Of a DNA stretch of 64,000 nt, positions 1 to 8,041 are shown one piece after another. A model generated the notes under the pieces. It had not been told where the DNA came from. It ran no database searches and saw only the letters and a program-made list of their open reading frames with translations. The stretch is from the NCBI RefSeq assembly GCF_001187845.1, contig NZ_CP012160.1, positions 1,054,001 to 1,118,000 of the forward strand, written 5' to 3'. The position numbers were made by a program, and so were the translations under genes. This stretch comes from Octadecabacter temperatus (GTDB lineage Bacteria > Pseudomonadota > Alphaproteobacteria > Rhodobacterales > Rhodobacteraceae). The number at the start of each line of letters is the position of its first letter. The stretch's first letter is position 1.

Positions 1-470
1 AAATTACCGAAGCCGAGGCCGGGCCGGATGGGGTTGATACGGTTGCTTTTACAGTTGCAACCAACCCAGGCGCGCCCGCTGGGCCAATCGGAAAGATCGC
101 TTCGGGTGGTGAATTAAGCCGCTTCCTACTTGCCCTCAAGGTCTGTCTGACGGGCGCTGAGTCCGGTCTGACTTTGATTTTTGACGAGATCGACCGCGGT
201 GTAGGTGGTGCGACGGCGGATGCTGTTGGCCGCCGTTTGTCAGAGCTGGCAGGGCAGGGCCAAGTACTGGTCGTGACGCACAGCCCACAGGTTGCTGCCC
301 TCGGGGATCATCATTGGCGTGTCGAGAAACGCCAGACCAAAGACGCAACGCTGTCGACTGTCGTTGGCTTGGTGGATGATGAGCGTATAGATGAAATCGC
401 ACGTATGCTCAGCGGTGACCGCATCACAGAAGAAGCCCGCGCTGCTGCAAGGGCGTTGGTTCCTGAGTGA
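1..470 (+). CDS. recN: DNA repair protein RecN, C-terminal part (5' end outside window)
   Basis: The reading frame is open from base 3 to the TGA at 468-470 and gives the last 155 residues. The segment holds an ABC/SMC signature (SGGELSRF, about bases 105-128) followed by a Walker B element (LIFDEIDRG), then a VTHSPQVAA stretch that fits the H-loop. Spacing and sequence match the C-terminal ATPase half of RecN, the SMC-like protein that acts at DNA double-strand breaks. Only this half is visible, so the N-terminal Walker A and the coiled coil cannot be checked. A TTG inside the frame at 174 is not the real start, because conserved sequence continues upstream of it. Confidence 0.92.
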   Translation, partial: ITEAEAGPDGVDTVAFTVATNPGAPAGPIGKIASGGELSRFLLALKVCLTGAESGLTLIFDEIDRGVGGATADAVGRRLSELAGQGQVLVVTHSPQVAALGDHHWRVEKRQTKDATLSTVVGLVDDERIDEIARMLSGDRITEEARAAARALVPE

Positions 471-774
471 CCCGCTTTAGGTCGCGAAAGGTCAACCTTG
501 CCCCATGAGATTACAGATAATTGGTTGAATTTTATTGGAAAAAGACAAGCCCAGCCGGTTGGTGTTTAACGCTGAAATACCCACGTCATTGCCACCGTCC
601 GACCAAGACCAGCGCCGATTGCTCGGCTTGTTAAAATACTCGCTCCACGATTAGTTCGTGCCACGAGGTCTAAAAGAAATTCTGTGGCCCGAGAGCCAAA
701 TACCAATTCACCACTCTAATGAGGAGTAAATTAACCTTTTGGTCAACTTCTCGCTTACCCCATTTGGGGTAAAG
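471..774. other. Intergenic stretch without a recognised gene
   Basis: This 304-base gap lies between the convergent recN and the LuxR-type gene. No reading frame in it resembles a protein. The only structure I see is an inverted repeat at 755-772 (TTACCCC, four-base loop, GGGGTAA) just past the stop codon of the minus-strand gene, listed separately. Confidence 0.6.
755..772 (-). terminator. Inverted repeat just downstream of the LuxR/hydrolase gene
   Basis: A seven-base-pair perfect stem (TTACCCC/GGGGTAA) with loop ATTT starts three bases beyond the minus-strand stop codon at 775. No T-run follows on that strand, so it is a hairpin of possible terminator or mRNA-end function rather than a classical intrinsic terminator. 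Confidence 0.4.
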
Positions 775-2547
775 TTAGGTTTTGTTGAGAAATTGTTGAA
801 GACGCTCAAGAACTTGCGGCCATTTGGCAAAGAACAGCAATTGGCCAGCGTCTGGAAACACGTCAAAGGTTATCCACGGATAGTCGCGCCGAAACTCCGC
901 AAGCGTTTCCGCCGGAACCTGTGGATCTTGCAGCCCATTCATCATGATGACAGGGACGGACCCCTTCAACGCCAAGACGGAATCCGTCCACTCTGTCGTC
1001 TCATGGGCGATAACTTCGCGGGCGAATGCATCGTGGGCACTGTGCGTTTCAGAAAGGCAAACTTCCGAGCCAACAACCAAGGCCTCGAACACATCCTGGT
1101 TCGCGACCGCCGCCATATCCGCGTCCGACTTTCCATAAACCGCTTGGAGAAAACCATACTTCCCGAGCCTTTTGGCCAAGGCGAACCCAGCCTTAACCAT
1201 AAACGGCAGCAGGTGAGGCGTGTAGCGCGCGCCCGCGAGGATGAAGCGGTGCCATTTGTCCATTCGGTCGTATTGTTCGGCGCGGGTTAGGGGAAGAACG
1301 CCGGCACAGGCGATAAGCGCCGTGACGCGACCTTCGTGTAATTGATTGAATTGGCAGGCTAAATGGGTGTCCCCGCCAAGGGTAAGCATGGGCGCGGCTT
1401 CCACGCCAACGTGGGTCATCAGGGCGGCAAGATCATCGCAGAGTTGGGGAACATAGGGCGTTCGTTTGGGAATGGGATCAGATTTACCGTATCCGGCCCG
1501 AACAGGTACAATCACTTTGATACCAAGACGCGCCGCTTCGACTTCTGCCTTTGCCGGCCAACGCACTAAACCGTAATCCAACGGCGAATAAACAAGGGGT
1601 GCCCCAAATGGATCGCCCAAAATCAGGTAATCCATCCGCCGCCCATCTTCCAATGTAAACGTCTGGAAAGGGCGGGGCGGCAAGGTGTCGTACCCTTGCG
1701 AAATGGCTCTTGTCTTTTCGGACACTTGCGTCGTGAACTGGGCAATTTCCATGGTCGAGAGTGTAAGGCGAACCAGCTCTGTTTGGCTGCGGGTCTCGGT
1801 TTTGGCCATGATGGATTTGAGTTGCGCACGGATCGTATCAACGCTGCGCCCACGGATTTCGGCCGCTTGTTGAAGTGTATTTCCCTCGGTTAGGGCACGA
1901 ACAACTTGGGATTCAGCGGGGGTAAGGTCAAAAGCGGCCCGCAACATTTCAGAGAACCCGTCAGGCCAATGGATATCAGAGGAGAGGATCAGAACATATG
2001 GTTCGCTGTCGTCAGTGCGAATGACCCGCATGTGAAACACAATTAAGCGGTCGCCTTGTGCGGTGTGGCCCCGCAAAACTACAGGTTCGTCTTGTTTCAG
2101 GTTCAATAGACGGCCGATGTGGTGCGCGAGCTGGTCCGTATCACCTTCGCCAAGTTGGGCATCTTGCAAACGGTTGCCATGCTGAACATGCAGCAGTTGG
2201 GTCGCACCTGCATTTGCCGCGATGATTGTGAGGGACCGATCAACTGCAAACGCTGCGGAATGGTCAATTTGGTCGATTATCGTGCGCGGCCCTTTGTTGA
2301 AATCATCGCGCAGGACACGGTCCAAAACCTGATCCGCCCTTTCAACATGCCCCGTCAAATGCTCCAGCCCGATAATTGGAGTGTTCGACTTGTGTGCAGC
2401 AAGGCGTTCCGGCCCGATCATGGCTTCCCAATGGTCTAACAACGCCTCATAGCGAGAAGGGTCGACGGCGACTTCATAAAGCCGATCGATCATCTCGTTT
2501 GTGTTTGCGGTGCTGTGCGGCGCCGCTGGCTTTTCGTCAGTACCCAT
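775..2547 (-). CDS. PAS-like / LuxR-type HTH / alpha-beta-hydrolase fusion regulator
   Basis: The protein has 590 residues in three parts. Residues about 90-195 look like a PAS-type sensor (AFAVDRSLTIIAANAGA). Residues about 207-262 form a LuxR/GerE helix-turn-helix (LTPAESQVVRAL, then GRSVDTIRAQLKSIM). Residues about 290-590 follow an alpha/beta-hydrolase fold. In the hydrolase part the nucleophile elbow reads G391-G-D393-T-H395 instead of GxSxG, and the usual catalytic His after 'AG' near the end is Gln569. The acid position (Asp541 in NGLQDPQVP) is kept. The domain is therefore probably not a normal serine hydrolase and may bind a ligand that controls DNA binding; that role is inference. 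The ATG lies in minus-strand context 48 bases downstream of the FAD-oxidase stop, so the two genes may be cotranscribed. Confidence 0.85.
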   Translation of the reverse strand: MGTDEKPAAPHSTANTNEMIDRLYEVAVDPSRYEALLDHWEAMIGPERLAAHKSNTPIIGLEHLTGHVERADQVLDRVLRDDFNKGPRTIIDQIDHSAAFAVDRSLTIIAANAGATQLLHVQHGNRLQDAQLGEGDTDQLAHHIGRLLNLKQDEPVVLRGHTAQGDRLIVFHMRVIRTDDSEPYVLILSSDIHWPDGFSEMLRAAFDLTPAESQVVRALTEGNTLQQAAEIRGRSVDTIRAQLKSIMAKTETRSQTELVRLTLSTMEIAQFTTQVSEKTRAISQGYDTLPPRPFQTFTLEDGRRMDYLILGDPFGAPLVYSPLDYGLVRWPAKAEVEAARLGIKVIVPVRAGYGKSDPIPKRTPYVPQLCDDLAALMTHVGVEAAPMLTLGGDTHLACQFNQLHEGRVTALIACAGVLPLTRAEQYDRMDKWHRFILAGARYTPHLLPFMVKAGFALAKRLGKYGFLQAVYGKSDADMAAVANQDVFEALVVGSEVCLSETHSAHDAFAREVIAHETTEWTDSVLALKGSVPVIMMNGLQDPQVPAETLAEFRRDYPWITFDVFPDAGQLLFFAKWPQVLERLQQFLNKT

Positions 2548-2595
2548 TTTCCCTCTCTGGTTCAGTGAATAGCAGAAAGTTTCCCATGGGTCACC

Positions 2596-3972
2596 TCAGC
2601 CATTCAGGCGCACGACCTTGCCGGGGTTGAGGATGTTTTCGGGGTCCAGTGCACGTTTGATCTGCGCCATCACATCCCAGCCAGCACCATGTTCCGCGGC
2701 CATGTAGGGCAGTTTTCCCATGCCGACGCCATGCTCGCCCGTAATGGTGCCACCAAGGGCGATGGCGCGCTCAGCCATGCGAGAAGACAGGCGCTGAGCC
2801 TCTTGTTTTTCAGCAGCATTGTCGGGGTCGATCAAAAGGATCGCATGAAAGTTTCCGTCACCAACATGGCCCAAAATCGGGGCTGGGATTGTGGATGCGT
2901 CAATGTCGGCTTGGGTTTCTGCGACCGCTTGCGCCAGTTTTGAAATCGGAACGCAAACATCCGTAACAATCGCCGTCGCGCCCTTGCGGGACGCAAGAAT
3001 GGCCCAGTACGCATGGTGGCGCATCTGCCAAAGGCGTGTGCGGTCTTCGGGTTTGGTGGCCCATTCAAAAGCCGATCCGCCAAACTCTGCAGCGATTTCA
3101 CCAAACCGTTCCGCCTGTTCAGCTACACCCTGATCGGAGCCATGAAATTCCACCATAAGATGCGGCGAGACAGGAATATCGGCCTTTGAATAGGCATTCA
3201 CGGCGGCAACACTGGCGGCGTCTAGGAATTCGATACGGGCCATGGGGATGCCCATTGCAATGGTCGCTGTAACCGCATCCACGGCTTCGTCGATTGTTTT
3301 GAAAGCACAGGTCGCGGCTGCTGTAGCTTCGGGCTGGCCCTGAAGTTTGAGGGTGAGTTCGGTGATGAGCCCCAAAGTTCCCTCGGAACCGACCATCAAC
3401 GCCGTCAGATCATATCCCGCACTGGATTTGCGTGCGCCGGACCCGGTTCGAATGATGCGCCCATCAACCAACACGACTTCGAGCGCCATGACATTGTCGC
3501 GCATCGTGCCGTAGCGCACCGCCGTTGTGCCACTCGCGCGGGTGGACGCCATGCCGCCAAGCGACGCGTTTGCCCCCGGATCAACGGGAAAAAACAGGCC
3601 CGTCGCGCGGAGGTCTTCATTCAGGGCTTCGCGGGTGATGCCTGGTTGGACCCTTACGGTCATGTCAGTGTTGTTAACCTCAATTACCTGCGCCATGTCG
3701 CGAAAATCCAGCGCGATGCCGCCTTGGATCGCCAAAGTATGTCCTTCCAATGAAGTTCCCGCGCCATAGCCGACAACAGGACAGCGATGCTCGGAACAAA
3801 TCGCTACGATTTTGGAAACCTCATCTGTTGAAGATGGATATGCCACCGCATCTGGTGCGATTGGCTCAAAGTGGGCCTCTGATTGGCCGTGTGCATCCAA
3901 ATCGGACTTGGACAGCGACAGCCTATCGCCTAACACTGTGGAAAGCGCACGAATAGCGGCGTCGATGGACAT
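2596..3972 (-). CDS. FAD-linked D-lactate / D-2-hydroxyacid dehydrogenase
   Basis: This 458-residue protein has a PCMH-type FAD-binding domain at the N-terminus (YPSSTDEVSKIVAIC, then PVVGYGAGTSLEGHT) and the C-terminal FAD-oxidase domain with HVGDGNFHA and GEHGVGMGK. That architecture and length match the GlcD / D-lactate dehydrogenase (cytochrome) family, which oxidises D-lactate or related D-2-hydroxyacids and passes electrons to the respiratory chain. No GlcE or GlcF partner is adjacent, which favours the single-subunit D-lactate dehydrogenase type over glycolate oxidase. The ATG at 3972 is preceded by AGGAGA. It is divergent from the ClC gene (77-base gap). Confidence 0.87.
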   Translation of the reverse strand: MSIDAAIRALSTVLGDRLSLSKSDLDAHGQSEAHFEPIAPDAVAYPSSTDEVSKIVAICSEHRCPVVGYGAGTSLEGHTLAIQGGIALDFRDMAQVIEVNNTDMTVRVQPGITREALNEDLRATGLFFPVDPGANASLGGMASTRASGTTAVRYGTMRDNVMALEVVLVDGRIIRTGSGARKSSAGYDLTALMVGSEGTLGLITELTLKLQGQPEATAAATCAFKTIDEAVDAVTATIAMGIPMARIEFLDAASVAAVNAYSKADIPVSPHLMVEFHGSDQGVAEQAERFGEIAAEFGGSAFEWATKPEDRTRLWQMRHHAYWAILASRKGATAIVTDVCVPISKLAQAVAETQADIDASTIPAPILGHVGDGNFHAILLIDPDNAAEKQEAQRLSSRMAERAIALGGTITGEHGVGMGKLPYMAAEHGAGWDVMAQIKRALDPENILNPGKVVRLNG

Positions 3973-4049
3973 GGAATTCTCCTACATTGGCTTGGCTTAA
4001 GATTAGGCGGTTCCTTTGAAGGGGACCAGACGTGTAGCAGGGGAAAGAA

Positions 4050-5738
4050 ATGGCGGAACCGCAAAAGTCAGCGATACGGCAAGGGGTTGATGATGCCCTT
4101 CAGGCCTCGCGTGACATGTGGAACGTGATCCGCAATCGCGGCCCATCGCAGGTGCAGTTTTGGTTCATCGCGTTGCTTGTCGGCATAGCCGCGAGCTTTG
4201 CTGCCATTGGGTTTCGTTTTGGGATCGAGGCGTTGCAGGCCTGGCTCTATCGCACCGATGACATTGCTAATCTGCGCACAGATGCAGCGCGGCTCGATTG
4301 GTGGTGGATCTTGTTGATCCCGATGGCCGGTGGATTGCTGGTTGGATTGATCTTGGATCGCTTCACCGACGACGGGCGCGTGCGATCTGTTGCTGATGTG
4401 ATTGAAGGGGCCGCCCTTTATGATGGGCGGGTTGAGCGAGGCAAGGGACTTGCCTCAACGCTCGCATCTTTCATCACGCTGTCCACGGGTGGTTCGACTG
4501 GCCGTGAAGGGCCGGTTGTGCATTTGGCGGCAGTTGTATCGACATACGTAAGCCGGCTGATCCGCGCGGACGGGATTACGGGTCGTGATCTGCTAGGCTG
4601 TGCTGTTGCCGCCGCTGTTTCTGCTAGTTTTAACGCGCCGATTGCAGGTGCGCTTTTCGCACTTGAGGTCGTGCTGCGTCACTTCGCAGTACATGCCTTT
4701 GCGCCAATTGTTATCGCCTCTGTTGCGGGTACAGTGATCAACCGTCTTGTGTACGGAGATGTCACCGAATTCCTTATTCCAAACCAGAATGTTTTGGCCT
4801 TTTACGTAGAACTTCCAGCATTCCTGATCCTCGGATTGCTGTGTGGGCTGATCGCGGTCGTTCTGATGCGATCTATCTTTTGGGCGGATAAATTTGGTTC
4901 AAACTTGCAAGCTAAGATTGGATTGCCACGTTACCTGCGCCCGATGATTGCCGGCACGCTGCTTGGCGCATTGGCAATCTTTTATCCGCACATCATCGGT
5001 GTTGGATATGAGACGACATCAGACGCACTGACAGGCCGCTTGGTCATGCACGAGGCCGTGGTGTTCGTGTTTATCAAGATCGTAGCAGTCGCAATCACAA
5101 TGGCAGGTCGTATGGGGGGCGGGGTGTTTTCACCGTCTTTGATGGTTGGCGCATTGACCGGCTTGGCGTTTGGTTTCGTCGCCACAGGCATCTTCCCCGA
5201 CGTTTCTGGGGAAGGGACCCTTTATGCGTTGGCAGGTATGGGCGCTGTCACGGCGGCGGTCCTAGGTGCACCGATTTCCACGACACTCATCGTTTTTGAA
5301 CTGACAGGGGATTGGCAAACAGGGATCGCAGTTATGGTGTCCGTCTCGCTGTCCTCGGCTTTGGCATCAAAGCTTGTGCACCGCAGCTTCTTCCTTTCGC
5401 AGCTAGAACGTCGCGACGTGCATTTGGCTGCAGGGCCGCAGGCTTATTTGCTCGGGACGTTTAAGGTTTCCAGCGTAATGCGCGGTGTCGATCACCCCAA
5501 AGCGGCGGATCAGGAAACCTGCGCTGCTCTGATCTTGGAAGGAACATATGTGTTTGAGGATAAGACCCTCGACCAAGCCATGCCCATTCTTGAGGCCACG
5601 GGTTCAAACTTTATTCCCGTTGTCGCCCCCGCCAATGGCGACGGCCCACCCGAGCTGCGCGGTGCGCTGTTTCAGGTAGATGCCCTGCGTGCGTTCAACC
5701 GTGCTTTGGCCGCAACCGCAGCCGAAGAGCACTCTTAA
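4050..5738 (+). CDS. ClC-family chloride channel or transporter with CBS-like tail
   Basis: The 562-residue protein has about ten hydrophobic segments and the ClC signatures GREGP (Glu153, the gating glutamate position) and GGGVFSPSLMVGA. The usual GSGIP loop is degenerate (RSVADVIEG), although a Ser remains at the Cl-binding position (Ser113 by my alignment). At the position of the internal proton glutamate (E203 in E. coli ClC-ec1) the sequence reads LEVV, giving Val207. Valine there is typical of ClC channels rather than H+/Cl- antiporters. The last 120 residues look like a worn CBS region. The gene starts at an ATG after GGGGAAAG, and its stop shares four bases (TTAA) with the convergent DUF427 gene. 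Confidence 0.88.
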   Translation: MAEPQKSAIRQGVDDALQASRDMWNVIRNRGPSQVQFWFIALLVGIAASFAAIGFRFGIEALQAWLYRTDDIANLRTDAARLDWWWILLIPMAGGLLVGLILDRFTDDGRVRSVADVIEGAALYDGRVERGKGLASTLASFITLSTGGSTGREGPVVHLAAVVSTYVSRLIRADGITGRDLLGCAVAAAVSASFNAPIAGALFALEVVLRHFAVHAFAPIVIASVAGTVINRLVYGDVTEFLIPNQNVLAFYVELPAFLILGLLCGLIAVVLMRSIFWADKFGSNLQAKIGLPRYLRPMIAGTLLGALAIFYPHIIGVGYETTSDALTGRLVMHEAVVFVFIKIVAVAITMAGRMGGGVFSPSLMVGALTGLAFGFVATGIFPDVSGEGTLYALAGMGAVTAAVLGAPISTTLIVFELTGDWQTGIAVMVSVSLSSALASKLVHRSFFLSQLERRDVHLAAGPQAYLLGTFKVSSVMRGVDHPKAADQETCAALILEGTYVFEDKTLDQAMPILEATGSNFIPVVAPANGDGPPELRGALFQVDALRAFNRALAATAAEEHS

Positions 5739-6076
5739 AGCTTTTCAACTGCGACTTTAGTTGGATCAAAGGCAAGGTAGCCTGCAATCTCGGACACGCC
5801 ATCAATCGGCGCTTCATAAGACCAAGCCGCATCCGCGAAAGTGCCGCTCTTGGCTTCCAGATTATAATAGGTTGCCGCGCCCTTATGGGGGCAGCTTGAT
5901 GTCGTTTCGGACTTATCAAAGAACGCCATCGAAATGTCTTTGCGTGGGAAGTAGATTACCTCTGGAAAGGCACCCTCTGAAAGTTCCAAGGCGTCATTGC
6001 TTTCGCCCAGAACAGCGCCAGCAGCGCGCACAACCCAAGTCCCAGCCGCGGCTTTAATTTTGATATGATCAGACAT
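5735..6076 (-). CDS. DUF427 family protein
   Basis: The 113-residue protein shows the DUF427 pattern: a VRAAGAVLGES strand, YFPRKDISM, then CPHKGAATYYNL and AAWSYEAP. It is a small soluble beta-rich domain with no signal peptide. The biochemical role of this family is not established, so I assign none. The length is normal for a single-domain member. It lies alone between two convergent or codirectional genes; 85 bases separate its start from the aminopeptidase stop upstream on the same strand. Confidence 0.85.
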   Translation of the reverse strand: MSDHIKIKAAAGTWVVRAAGAVLGESNDALELSEGAFPEVIYFPRKDISMAFFDKSETTSSCPHKGAATYYNLEAKSGTFADAAWSYEAPIDGVSEIAGYLAFDPTKVAVEKL

Positions 6077-6161
6077 TCGTATCGTCCCCCCAAAGGCAGT
6101 ATTTCCGTGATCTTCATGATCAGGGATATTGGCTCATTCGCGTTAAGTCATAGTGTAGAGA

Positions 6162-7979
6162 CTAAAGCGGCGCACAGGCCGCTTTGAGCCAATCCAGCGC
6201 CGACCCGTCCACGCGAGGGCCAATTTTTTGCAACGTATCAGAATGATATTGATCAATCCATGCGCGTTCGTCACCCGACAAAAGTGTCGCATCTATCAAA
6301 CGACGATCAAGCGGCACATAGGTCAGTGTTTCGAAATCTAGCATGTTGCGTGCATCACCACCCGCAACGGCGTCCGCGTCGCGCACAACAATCAGGTTTT
6401 CAATACGAATACCGAATGCCCCCTCACGGTAGTACCCCGGTTCGTTCGATAAGATCATGCCGACCTCAAGCGGGGTTTTCGCCCGTCGCGACAGTCCCTG
6501 CGGCCCTTCGTGCACGGATAGATATGACCCAACGCCGTGGCCCGTGCCGTGATCATAATCTTGCCCCGCCAACCACAACGGATACCGAGCCAGCGCATCC
6601 AAATCAGCGCCGGCAACGCCTTTTGGAAACCGCACACGGCTGATGGCAATCATGCCTTGCAGCACACGGGTGAAGCAGGTTTTCTCGTCAGTACCGACAT
6701 CACCAATGGCAATGGTGCGCGTGATATCCGTGGTGCCATCAAGGTATTGCCCACCACTGTCGACCAACAGTAACTCGCCTGGGTTAACAGCACGGTTCGT
6801 ATCCTCGTTTACACGGTAATGCACGATGGCCCCATTCGGCCCCGCACCGCTGATGGTTTCGAATGAGATGTCCTGCAAAGCATTCGTTTCACGACGAAAC
6901 CCTTCAAGTGCTGTCACAACATCAATCTCAGTCAACGCTCCCTTGGGGCCTTCTGCATCCAGCCAAGCCAGAAACCGCACCATCGCCGCACCGTCCCGTA
7001 GATGCGCCTGACGGGATCCTTCAACCTCGACTTCATTCTTGCGTGCTTTGGGCAGGATGCAGGGGTCTTGGCCTTCTGAAATTAGGTTTGACGCAATTCG
7101 TTCTTCAACGATTTCCAACACAGCGTGCGGGGTCGATGCAGGGTCAATCTGAAACGCTTGATCGATGGATTTTTTTAACACTTCCTCAAGTGCTTCAAGC
7201 GGGTGGAGTTCAACATCTCCGATATCGGCGCCTAAATGCGTTCGAACATCGTCACCGACCTGCGCGTTGGTGAACAGCTGAACCACACCCGTTGCGCCTA
7301 GAATGGCATAAGCCTGCATTACAGGATTTCGCGGGATATCTCTGCCGCGGATATTAAGTAGCCAACAAATGGAATCTGGCAATGCGATGAATGCGCTTTG
7401 CTGCCCATTCTTCATAAGTTCCGCTGCAAGCTGGCGGCACTTTTCACCAAACGACTGTCCCGCCAATTCATCTGGTTGGACGCGAACGGGATTACGGGGT
7501 GGGGCGGGGCGGTCGTCCCAGATCGCGTCCACAAGATTGCCAACAGGCCGCAATTCGATCCCCGTCTTATCGAGCGCTTTGGTCAACTCGCGCACTTGCG
7601 CAACCGTATGCAGCCATGGATCAAACCCCACGACGCCGCCGTTTGGCAGCTGCTCCTTCAACCAATCAGCCAACTGAACCTCAGGCCAGTGTACCGGCGT
7701 AAACACATCCGCCACTTGGTCGCGCACCTGAACGCGGTAGCGCCCGTCAATGAACACACCCGCCACATTCGCAAGCACGGCACTAAATCCAGCCGAGCCC
7801 GTGAACCCAGTCAACCATGCCAATCGTTCATCACACGGGGCAACGTATTCGCCTTGGAACCGATCCGCACGGGGCACCAGAAAGCCGTCCAGGTTTCGCG
7901 CGTCCATCTCGGCGCGTAACGCATTCAACCGCGCAGGCCCCGTCTCAGGTGTCGAAGTCACATCAAACGTCTGAAACAT
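6162..7979 (-). CDS. pepP: Xaa-Pro aminopeptidase (M24B, aminopeptidase P)
   Basis: This 605-residue protein has the three-part layout of long aminopeptidase P proteins: two creatinase-like N-terminal domains (GFLVPRADRFQGEYV and WLTGFTGSAG) and a C-terminal pita-bread domain. The dinuclear metal ligands are visible: Asp in LLLVDSGGQ, Asp in DGTTDITR, His in GTGHGVGSYLSVHEG, Glu in SNEPGYY and Glu in IRIENL. It should remove N-terminal residues that precede proline, in the cytoplasm. The frame extends nine codons further to a TTG at 8006, but the ATG at 7979 gives the usual family N-terminus (MFQTFDVT). The symbol is by family; E. coli PepP itself is shorter. Confidence 0.9.
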   Translation of the reverse strand: MFQTFDVTSTPETGPARLNALRAEMDARNLDGFLVPRADRFQGEYVAPCDERLAWLTGFTGSAGFSAVLANVAGVFIDGRYRVQVRDQVADVFTPVHWPEVQLADWLKEQLPNGGVVGFDPWLHTVAQVRELTKALDKTGIELRPVGNLVDAIWDDRPAPPRNPVRVQPDELAGQSFGEKCRQLAAELMKNGQQSAFIALPDSICWLLNIRGRDIPRNPVMQAYAILGATGVVQLFTNAQVGDDVRTHLGADIGDVELHPLEALEEVLKKSIDQAFQIDPASTPHAVLEIVEERIASNLISEGQDPCILPKARKNEVEVEGSRQAHLRDGAAMVRFLAWLDAEGPKGALTEIDVVTALEGFRRETNALQDISFETISGAGPNGAIVHYRVNEDTNRAVNPGELLLVDSGGQYLDGTTDITRTIAIGDVGTDEKTCFTRVLQGMIAISRVRFPKGVAGADLDALARYPLWLAGQDYDHGTGHGVGSYLSVHEGPQGLSRRAKTPLEVGMILSNEPGYYREGAFGIRIENLIVVRDADAVAGGDARNMLDFETLTYVPLDRRLIDATLLSGDERAWIDQYHSDTLQKIGPRVDGSALDWLKAACAPL

Positions 7980-7985
7980 GTGTGC

Positions 7986-8013
7986 GTCCCCGCTTCTTTG
8001 GCTCAAAAATACT
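7986..8013 (-). repeat. Dispersed intergenic element, copy D
   Basis: On the minus strand this reads TTTGAGTATTTTTGAGCC followed by AAAGAAGCGG, just upstream of the aminopeptidase P start. It matches copy C at 50880-50908 closely, and copies A and B more loosely. The role is unknown. Confidence 0.55.
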
Positions 8014-8041
8014 CAAATCTGTCGTAAACCTAACCCACAGA

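Noticed and set aside
2596..3972. Glycolate oxidase subunit GlcD
   Set aside because: The domain family is shared, but there are no glcE or glcF genes beside it and the malate synthase gene is 20 kb away, so a single-subunit D-lactate dehydrogenase fits better.
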